Positions 41,904 through 49,157 of a stretch of 64,000 nt of DNA are shown here, one piece after another. Location: NCBI GenBank assembly GCA_964654535.1, contig CAZZIZ010000001.1, positions 9,551 through 73,550 of the forward strand, given 5' to 3'. The stretch is from CAZZIZ01 sp964654535 (lineage in GTDB: Bacteria; Bacteroidota; Bacteroidia; Chitinophagales; UBA2359). Each line of letters begins with the position of its first letter. Position 1 is the stretch's first letter. The translations under genes and the position numbers were made by a program. The notes under the pieces are model-generated. The model was not told the origin of the DNA. It ran no database searches and saw nothing but the letters and a program-made list of their open reading frames with translations.

Positions 41904-43601
41904 ATGAAAAATTTTGTTCTTCTTTTGATTTTGTTGGTTTGTGGTGGCGAGCTGTTTGCTCAAAACAATAAACGCAAACCGCGTCTAGAACGCGCCACTC
42001 CGAACGTTGTAGCAGAAAAAACCATCGACCGCCCGAAACTCGTCGTGGGGCTTGTTGTAGACCAAATGCGTCCCGACTACCTGAGTCGTTTTTACAATAA
42101 GTATTCTGAACGCGGATTGAAGCGATTGATGAACGACGGCTTTCAGGTAAAAAACATGCACTACGATTACATCCCCACTTTTACTGGGCCAGGGCACGCG
42201 TCTATCTACACGGGCACAACACCTGCTATGCATGGAGTTATTGCAAACTACTGGTTTGACAAAACCAACAACGATGGCATGTACTGCGTTCAAGATTTGG
42301 ATCAGGTTTCAGTCGGGGCAGAACCGACATCCAAAGGACAAATGTCTCCTAAGAACATGATCTCTACTACAATTACCGATGAGCTGCGTGCTTACTTTAA
42401 CTATGAATCGAAGGTAGTGGCTATGTCCATAAAAGATCGTGGAGCAATTTTACCCGCAGGACACACCGGCAACGCTGCCTATTGGTTTGACTATAATGCA
42501 GGTAAGTTTATTTCGAGCACCTACTACATGGAATCGATGCCTAACTGGGTAGAGGAGTTTAGCAAGGAACACACTATAGACAGTTACATCAAAGACGGTT
42601 GGAGCACTATGAAGGCTTGTCATCATTACGATGCCTGCGGGATGGACGAATCACCCTTTGAAAACCCAACTGGCGCCGATGGCGACAGTTCGTTTCCGCA
42701 TACATTAGACCTTGCCAATAGCGACATACCTACTAAGAGTTATTTCTTTACGCGTACGCCTTATGGCGATCGAATATTGGGAGATCTGGCTATTGCCGCA
42801 ATCGATAATGAGCAAATGGGCCAGGACGATGTTTGCGATTTTCTCGCAGTGAGTTTTTCAAGTCCGGACATTATTGGACACGCTTATGGCCCAAGTTCTG
42901 TAGAAATAGAAGACACTTACTTGCGTCTAGACGAAACGATTGCCGATATTTTGGATAAGTTGGATGCCAGCGTGGGTAAAGGAGAGTATTTGGTATTTCT
43001 TACTGCTGACCATGCAGTTGCCGAGATACCTAATAAATTAATCGAGCAAAAAATTCCTGTAGGCTATTTCAGCACAGAAGAATTAAGCGATGGCCTAAAC
43101 GCGTCATTGGCAAAACAGTTTAATGCTGACACTTTGGTGCTCAATGTTTCGAACGAACAAATTTTCTTGGACCACGCTCTCATACGCAGCAAGCGCTTAA
43201 ATAAATCCGAAGTAGTCGATTTTATTATTGAGGAGTTGATGCAAGTATCGGGTATGGCACGCGCTTTTAGTGGTTCTGATTTACTTAGTAATCAGAGTAG
43301 CCTTCGCCAAGTAAGCTTGCTCCAAAAAGGCTTCAATCAAAAACGCTCCGGCGATATACTTTATCAACTTGATCCGGGCTGGATAAACTATATGGAGTTT
43401 GGTACTACGCACGGTTCTGGTTACAACTACGATACCCATGTACCGATGCTCTGGTATGGAAAAGGAATACGTCGTGGCATGACAGTAGCACCGTATGAAA
43501 TAGCAGATATTGCAGTTACTCTAGCATTTTTACTTGATATTACACTTCCAAATGCGGCTTCTGGAAATCCGATATTGGAGCTGTTTAAAAGCAGCCCATA
43601 G
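41904..43601 (+). CDS. PafA-like alkaline phosphatase family protein
   Basis: A 565-residue periplasmic metallo-phosphatase with signal peptide (ending GGELFAQ). The first metal site is LVVGLVVDQMRPDYL near 47. The nucleophile region IPTFTGPGHASIYTG near 90 has the threonine of the PafA/nucleotide pyrophosphatase branch. Later ligands are in PDIIGHAYGPSSVEIED and LTADHAVAEIPN, and GTTHGSGYNYDTHVPM is near 510. Flavobacterial PafA releases phosphate from monoesters. It stands alone between repeat copy 9 and the TonB receptor operon. Confidence 0.9.
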   Translation: MKNFVLLLILLVCGGELFAQNNKRKPRLERATPNVVAEKTIDRPKLVVGLVVDQMRPDYLSRFYNKYSERGLKRLMNDGFQVKNMHYDYIPTFTGPGHASIYTGTTPAMHGVIANYWFDKTNNDGMYCVQDLDQVSVGAEPTSKGQMSPKNMISTTITDELRAYFNYESKVVAMSIKDRGAILPAGHTGNAAYWFDYNAGKFISSTYYMESMPNWVEEFSKEHTIDSYIKDGWSTMKACHHYDACGMDESPFENPTGADGDSSFPHTLDLANSDIPTKSYFFTRTPYGDRILGDLAIAAIDNEQMGQDDVCDFLAVSFSSPDIIGHAYGPSSVEIEDTYLRLDETIADILDKLDASVGKGEYLVFLTADHAVAEIPNKLIEQKIPVGYFSTEELSDGLNASLAKQFNADTLVLNVSNEQIFLDHALIRSKRLNKSEVVDFIIEELMQVSGMARAFSGSDLLSNQSSLRQVSLLQKGFNQKRSGDILYQLDPGWINYMEFGTTHGSGYNYDTHVPMLWYGKGIRRGMTVAPYEIADIAVTLAFLLDITLPNAASGNPILELFKSSP

Positions 43602-43687
43602 CAACTACTTTAGGCTGCATTTCGTTAATAACTAGGGAGCAGCTAGATGCTTTTTTCTAGCAAATTGATAGTTCAAACATTCCGCTC

Positions 43688-45991
43688 ATGCGCAACCTTC
43701 TTAGTACTGTTCTACTTCTCTGTTTTTGCTTTCTTTCTATTACGGGGCAGGAAAAATATACTATAAGTGGTTACCTCAAAGATGCCAGTAGTAAAGAAGG
43801 GCTTATCGGTGCAACGGTTTACGTAAACGAATTAGCAACTGGTACTGCTTCTAACGCTTATGGGTTTTACTCCCTTACGCTACAAGAAGGGGTTTATAAT
43901 TTAAGTTTTAACTACTTGGGTTATGACACCCAAGAAAAAGAAATAACGCTCAATAAAGATTTTGACCTCAACGTTTTTCTAGAGGAGTTCAGCAGCGAAC
44001 TAGGCGAAGTAGTTGTAACCGACACGAAGTTAAAAGCCATAGAAAATGTAGAACGTGCGCAGGTTGGAATTGTTGACTTGCAGGCTAAAGAGCTTAAAGA
44101 ACTGCCTGCACTTGGCGGAGAGAAAGATATTTTAAAAGCTCTGGTGCTACTTCCTGGTGTACAATCGGGAAGTGAAGGAACGGCTGGCTTTTATGTGCGC
44201 GGTGGCGGCCCAGATCAGAACTTAATTTTACTTGACGAAGCAGTAGTATACAACCCATATCACCTTTTTGGTTTTCTGTCGGTCTTTAATGTTGATGCGA
44301 TTAAAAACGTTAGCCTCATTAAGGGTGGCTATCCTGCTAAGTTTGGTGGCAGGCTTTCATCAATCTTGGATATTAGCATGAAGGATGGCGATATGTCCTC
44401 TTTTCACGGTGAGGGTGGCATCGGCACTGTATTCTCAAGACTGACCTTAGAAGGGCCAATCTTAAAAGACAAGGCATCATTACTCGTTTCTGGTCGACGG
44501 ACTTATTTAGATCAATTGATAAAAGCCGTTGTTCCCGCGGATTTAGAAGAAGAAATACCGCAGTTGTTTTTTTACGACCTGAATGCTAAATTCAACTACA
44601 AGTTTTCGGACAAGGATCGTATTTTTTTAAGTGCGTATAATGGTCGAGACCAATTCCAAGTAGACGTACCGTCTGACTCCGTAGCTTTTAGAGTGCCTTG
44701 GGGAAACACTACTGCTACCATTCGCTGGAACCACTTATTTAGCAACAAGCTCTTTGCAAATACCTCATTGATTTTTAATGATTACGAATTCAAGTTTGAG
44801 TTTACTGATGACATAGAAAACATAGAAGTTGGAATAAAAACGGGGATTCGAGACTATAATGCCAAACTAGACTTTGATTATTTCCCCAACATCGATCATC
44901 TTGTAAAGTTCGGCGGGCAGTTTACCCAGCACCAGTTTACGCCTTCTATAAGTCAAGCACTTTTGGAGGTGGAAGAAATAGAGGGCATAGAACAGGACAC
45001 AACAATTCAATTTAACAACCAAGTTATTGATGTTCAGGAAGGGGCGATTTACGTAAGTGACGAATGGCGCATTAATAACACAGTTTCCGTTCAGGGCGGA
45101 TTGCGGATGCCTTTCTTTATTGCGGACTCGGTCAACTATGTTCGTCTTGAACCCAGATTGATCGCTAAGGTCTCGCTTTCAGAAGGCTCTTCGCTTAAAG
45201 GCAGCTTTACCGTAATGAATCAGTTTGTGCATCTGGTCACCAATTCTGGAGTTAGCTTTCCTTGGGATGTATGGATACCAAGCTCGAATATCATTAAGCC
45301 CAAACGGGCCACTCAAGTATCGGCTGGCTATTTCAGAAATTTCTTTGACAACACTTACGAGTTTAGTGCTGAGGGCTATTATAAAAAAATGGAAAATCTA
45401 ATTGAGTACCAAGAAGGGGCCAGCATCTTATCTCAACAAAACATAGAGGATCAAGTAACTTTTGGCGATGGTTGGTCTTATGGTGCAGAGCTTTTTATTC
45501 GAAAAAGAACGGGGCGTGTAAATGGATGGATTGGTTATACCTGGAGTAAGTCTGACAGGAAGTTTGACGATTTAAACGGGGGTAGAACATTCGCGGCGAA
45601 GTATGATCGGCGTCACGACTTAAGTGTGGTTGCTTTTTACGACCTCAACGAAAACTGGTCCTTTACCGGCGTACTTGTTTATGGCTCTGGGCACTCGCTC
45701 ACCTTGGCTACTGGAGATTTTTTGGACAACCAACAGTTTACGGAGCGCAACGGGTTTAAACTCAAAGCTTATAATCGTTTTGATCTTGGGCTCAAATACG
45801 TTGCTAAACCCGACGCGAAGTTTCAGTCAATATTCCGATTTGACATTTATAATGTATTCAACCGAAGGAACCCGTACTTTCTTACACTGACTGAAAGAGA
45901 CGATCCGTTCTCTCAGGGAGATAAAAATGTAATCACTCAAATTTCTCTCTTACCAATGATTCCTGCCTTTAGCTGGAACTTTAAATTCTAA
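43688..45991 (+). CDS. TonB-dependent receptor
   Basis: A 767-residue outer-membrane receptor. Signal peptide, then a carboxypeptidase-regulatory-like domain (ISGYLKDASSKEGLIGATVY, residues 25-110). The plug domain contains VLLPGVQSGSEGTAGFYVRG and DQNLILLDEAVVYNPYH. The 22-strand barrel ends in PMIPAFSWNFKF with a terminal aromatic. There is no SusD gene beside it. Instead a DUF4249 lipoprotein follows after 2 bp, the usual partner of this receptor subclass, whose substrate is generally unknown. Confidence 0.93.
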   Translation: MRNLLSTVLLLCFCFLSITGQEKYTISGYLKDASSKEGLIGATVYVNELATGTASNAYGFYSLTLQEGVYNLSFNYLGYDTQEKEITLNKDFDLNVFLEEFSSELGEVVVTDTKLKAIENVERAQVGIVDLQAKELKELPALGGEKDILKALVLLPGVQSGSEGTAGFYVRGGGPDQNLILLDEAVVYNPYHLFGFLSVFNVDAIKNVSLIKGGYPAKFGGRLSSILDISMKDGDMSSFHGEGGIGTVFSRLTLEGPILKDKASLLVSGRRTYLDQLIKAVVPADLEEEIPQLFFYDLNAKFNYKFSDKDRIFLSAYNGRDQFQVDVPSDSVAFRVPWGNTTATIRWNHLFSNKLFANTSLIFNDYEFKFEFTDDIENIEVGIKTGIRDYNAKLDFDYFPNIDHLVKFGGQFTQHQFTPSISQALLEVEEIEGIEQDTTIQFNNQVIDVQEGAIYVSDEWRINNTVSVQGGLRMPFFIADSVNYVRLEPRLIAKVSLSEGSSLKGSFTVMNQFVHLVTNSGVSFPWDVWIPSSNIIKPKRATQVSAGYFRNFFDNTYEFSAEGYYKKMENLIEYQEGASILSQQNIEDQVTFGDGWSYGAELFIRKRTGRVNGWIGYTWSKSDRKFDDLNGGRTFAAKYDRRHDLSVVAFYDLNENWSFTGVLVYGSGHSLTLATGDFLDNQQFTERNGFKLKAYNRFDLGLKYVAKPDAKFQSIFRFDIYNVFNRRNPYFLTLTERDDPFSQGDKNVITQISLLPMIPAFSWNFKF

Positions 45992-45993
45992 TT

Positions 45994-46860
45994 ATGAAAG
46001 CAGATAAATCTTTATGGGTTTTACTTTTGGCACTGGTGCTCGTTGGTTGCGAGCAAACCATAACCTTGGATCTACCCGATTTCGAACAAAAGCTTGCTAT
46101 AGAAAGCATAATAGAGTCAGAAGACTTTGCCGGGGTAGCCATATCGCGTAATGAAGAGAGGCTCGGTTACGTAAACGATCTAGACACTTTTACGCATATC
46201 ACTAATGCTCTGGTAGAGTTAACCACAGAGCTGGGCAGTCAAATCTGCACTTATGAATTTTCAAATAACGATCGATCTTTTTATGCTTGCACTGAGCCTA
46301 TTGCTGCCAGTGGGAAAATGAGTCTTCGTGTCGAGGACCAAGGTGATGTTGTTACTGCGGAAACCGAAGTGCCTTCAACTGCTTCAATTGCCACCGCAGA
46401 TGTGGAAGAGCAAGAGACGAGCTTTTATGGTGAAACTTTTATCGAGTTCTTTTTCGATGTAACTATTGATGATCTCGCAAACGAAGACAACTTCTATCAG
46501 TTGGGCTATTCATTTGCAATCACACCTGAAGACCAAATCCTTGACAGCCCCAATTTCGAGGGTGATCTCTTTTATACGGATGTCGGTAGAGATGGGCAAG
46601 AGATCAGCATAAGAGAAAGGATAAATTCTTTCAGCTTTTTTGCCCCCGAGGGAGAAACCGTTTATGTCAGTGTCTTTGTTATGAGTCTATCCGAATCAGC
46701 TTACAATTATTTTAGTAGTCAACAGGCACAAGAAAATCAAGGAGACTTTCAAGGTCCATTTTCTGAGCCTACTCCAATCAATGGAAACATTAATAACGGA
46801 CTCGGTGTCTTTGGGGTTAGAACAACTTCCGAACCATTTCAAATTTCATTCACACCATGA
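45994..46860 (+). CDS. DUF4249 lipoprotein
   Basis: A 288-residue lipoprotein (LALVLVGCEQTITLDLP, modified cysteine near residue 19). The start of the mature protein, with DFEQKLAIESIIESED and NALVELTTELG, fits DUF4249, a Bacteroidota family found directly after certain TonB receptors. It is probably a surface-exposed partner of the receptor, by analogy with SusD-type lipoproteins. It lies 2 bp after the receptor and overlaps the following gene by 4 bp (ATGA). Confidence 0.85.
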   Translation: MKADKSLWVLLLALVLVGCEQTITLDLPDFEQKLAIESIIESEDFAGVAISRNEERLGYVNDLDTFTHITNALVELTTELGSQICTYEFSNNDRSFYACTEPIAASGKMSLRVEDQGDVVTAETEVPSTASIATADVEEQETSFYGETFIEFFFDVTIDDLANEDNFYQLGYSFAITPEDQILDSPNFEGDLFYTDVGRDGQEISIRERINSFSFFAPEGETVYVSVFVMSLSESAYNYFSSQQAQENQGDFQGPFSEPTPINGNINNGLGVFGVRTTSEPFQISFTP

Positions 46861-47639
46861 GATATCTAAAAATTATAGCTCTGTTGTTTATCGCAAGCTC
46901 GTTGATGGCTCAGGATATAGTACCCGAGGGTCCAAAAAAGAAACGCACACTCGATCTAACCTTTCGACTAGACCATAGTTTTAATTTCCGTACTGTGAAC
47001 ATGGACTACGAATACTTCGGCGAGTTTATCGACGAACCCTTCTTTGGTAATAGCAACGCTATGGCACCCTGGCGCATAATTGATACCACCATAGTAAAAA
47101 ACGATTGGGCAGATGACTTAATGATTCGAAACGTTAAGTTTGATATTCTGCTCTCGGTAACTGAGCATTTGAACATTGGCTTTGGTTACAACTTTACCTA
47201 TCAACGCAATATAAGCCTAGAGCCATACCTTGATACAAGCGTAGACCCACCAGTACTTGTTTTCCCGCAAACTACAGAGGTACCATATTTCATGAATGGC
47301 TTTGATGCATTTATTACCCTAGGACCTATCATCGAATACGAATTTGTTGTTTGGAAGGGGCTTGAAGTGGTGCCCTCAATTTTCGTTGGTAGTTACCAAA
47401 GCGGCGAAGGCTTAGAAGGTGCGGGGCGAGAGTTTTATGCCGATGCACGAGTAGCCGCAGAATACGTTCTATGGAAACGACTGGGCATAAGAGCTTATGT
47501 TGCCTACGACCGTTGGGGCTATAGAGAAGACGAACAAAGCGATATTTTTAGAGAGATAAATCGGACGGTAAAAACCGATTGGAGTGCGCTTTATGGAGGC
47601 GTGGGTCTGAGCTATCGTTTTAAACTGAGACCTGACTAA
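46857..47639 (+). CDS. Exported protein of unknown function, probable outer-membrane barrel
   Basis: A 260-residue protein with a signal peptide (ending ASSLMAQ). The rest alternates aromatic and polar residues as in beta-barrels (NIGFGYNFTYQRNISLEP, SALYGGVGLSYRFKLRPD at the end). I do not recognise a family. It is translationally coupled to the DUF4249 gene, so it belongs to the TonB receptor operon and may be a third component. Its last 20 bp overlap the end of the convergent bshA gene. Confidence 0.65.
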   Translation: MRYLKIIALLFIASSLMAQDIVPEGPKKKRTLDLTFRLDHSFNFRTVNMDYEYFGEFIDEPFFGNSNAMAPWRIIDTTIVKNDWADDLMIRNVKFDILLSVTEHLNIGFGYNFTYQRNISLEPYLDTSVDPPVLVFPQTTEVPYFMNGFDAFITLGPIIEYEFVVWKGLEVVPSIFVGSYQSGEGLEGAGREFYADARVAAEYVLWKRLGIRAYVAYDRWGYREDEQSDIFREINRTVKTDWSALYGGVGLSYRFKLRPD

Positions 47640-48753
47640 TCATCTTTTCGTAGAACTCTACGTACTTGGGTACAACTTCCTTGCGATCAAAAGTTTTGGC
47701 TTTCGCAAAAGCATTTGCCTTAAATGACTCAAGCATACTCTCATCATTCAAAAGCTTAAGGGTGTTTACTGCCATATCCTTGTAGTCACCTATCTCGCTT
47801 AGGAAACCTGTTTTACCATTTTCGTTAATTTCTGGAATTCCTCCCGCATTAGAAGAGATAACCGGAACCTCACAAGCCATTGCTTCTAAGGCGGCCAAAC
47901 CAAAGCTCTCTGCTTCTGAAGGAAGCAAAAACAAATCCGAAACCGCTAGCAGCTCACCGATGGCATCTTGTTTTCCTAAAAAGCGAACGTCGTCACAACT
48001 ACCAAGCTCTCTGCAGAGCGCCTCTGCTGTTTTCCTTTCTGGCCCATCACCAATCAATAGCAGCTTCGCATTCTTTTCCTTGCGAACTATATCGAACAAG
48101 CGAATTACATCCTGGATGCGCTTTACTTTTCTAAAGTTCGAGGTATGAATAAGAATAGATTCTCCATCTGGCGCAATAGCTTTTCTAAAATGATTCTTGT
48201 CGTGCTTTTGGAAAGTCTCCAAATCTATAAAGTTGGGGATGACCTCAATTTTATTGCTAATATTGAAATTCGAAAAAGTGTCCTTCTTTAAACTTTCCGA
48301 TACAGCAGTTACGCCGTCGGAGTGATTAATAGAATAAGCCACTACAGGTGCAAAGGTCTGGTCTTTGCCTACTAAGGTAATATCTGTTCCGTGCAGTGTC
48401 GTCACTATTGGAATATCGATCCCCTCTTCCTTCAAAATGCTCTTAGCCATTAAAGCAGCAGATGCATGTGGAATAGCATAATGCACATGAATAATGTCCA
48501 GATTAGAATACTTCACTGTATCAACCAACTTTGATGCAAGTGCAGTTTCATAAGGCGGGAAATCAAACAGCGGATAGTTTGTAAAGCTTACTTCGTTGAA
48601 AGTTATATTGTCAACGAAGCGATTTAGCCGCGCGGGTTGTTGGTAGGTTATGAAATGGACTTGATGACCGAGTTCAGCTAAGTACTTTCCCAACTCAGTC
48701 GCTACAACTCCACTACCTCCATAGGTTGGATAACAAACAATTCCTATTCTCAT
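47620..48753 (-). CDS. bshA: N-acetyl-alpha-D-glucosaminyl L-malate synthase BshA
   Basis: A 377-residue GT4 glycosyltransferase joining GlcNAc from UDP-GlcNAc to L-malate, the first step of bacillithiol synthesis. The start MRIGIVCYPTYGGSGVVATE is characteristic of BshA, as are HFITYQQPARL and DIIHVHYAIPHASAA. The donor site has EAESFGLAALEAMACEVPV with E-x7-E and SNAGGIPEINENGKTG. The ATG at 48753 is chosen because the family starts there; the longer frame adds 11 residues. bshB and bshC are not in the window. Confidence 0.92.
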   Translation of the reverse strand: MRIGIVCYPTYGGSGVVATELGKYLAELGHQVHFITYQQPARLNRFVDNITFNEVSFTNYPLFDFPPYETALASKLVDTVKYSNLDIIHVHYAIPHASAALMAKSILKEEGIDIPIVTTLHGTDITLVGKDQTFAPVVAYSINHSDGVTAVSESLKKDTFSNFNISNKIEVIPNFIDLETFQKHDKNHFRKAIAPDGESILIHTSNFRKVKRIQDVIRLFDIVRKEKNAKLLLIGDGPERKTAEALCRELGSCDDVRFLGKQDAIGELLAVSDLFLLPSEAESFGLAALEAMACEVPVISSNAGGIPEINENGKTGFLSEIGDYKDMAVNTLKLLNDESMLESFKANAFAKAKTFDRKEVVPKYVEFYEKMISQVSV

Positions 48754-48826
48754 TTTAGCAAGTAAATTTCGTGCCGCAAGATACAAACTGACTCAAGACT
48801 TTTTTTGTCAAAGGGCTGTCCTTGAT

Positions 48827-49014
48827 GCGTGAGGGATAGAGGCCTATGTTTGAGCTCCTGTTGCTATTGAACCTTAGCACTTAGCTCCTTAGAGCTAGCT
48901 GTGCTATGCGTGAAAAGAGCAGATCAGAGCGAGGGCCGAAAGCCCGACCCTTGTGCAGCCCAGGCTTATTGGTCAAGAGACCAATAAGGGGACGGGGAGA
49001 CAAGGGGCACGCCC
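48827..49014 (-). repeat. Structured intergenic repeat, copy 10
   Basis: On the minus strand hairpin 1 has an outer stem CCCTTGT/ACAAGGG and an inner perfect stem CTTATTGGTC/GACCAATAAG, differing from copy 5 by one compensated pair. The central hairpin is TAGCAC/GTGCTA below TAGCTC/GAGCTA. It lies 143 bp after the stop of the GH3 fusion gene and 73 bp before the bshA start, so a bshA promoter must lie in or beside it. It is subgroup mate of copies 1 and 5. Confidence 0.9.
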
Positions 49015-49141
49015 AAAAACTACTCAAGATTACACATACAGCGACAACCTTCCTCCAACCCGCCCTTAGAAGGAAGGAGCAATTTTTATCTACTCCATAG
49101 AATAATTTGCAAATTGTAACGGCGCTAAAAAACACTAATGT

Positions 49142-49152
49142 GGGACACGCCC
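49142..49152 (-). repeat. Solitary terminal fragment of the structured repeat
   Basis: GGGACACGCCC, matching the GGGCGTGTCCC end of copy 9, only 5 bp after the GH3 fusion stop and in the usual orientation. No other part of an element follows, so it may be a remnant. At 11 bp chance cannot be excluded. Confidence 0.4.
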
Positions 49153-49157
49153 AAGCC

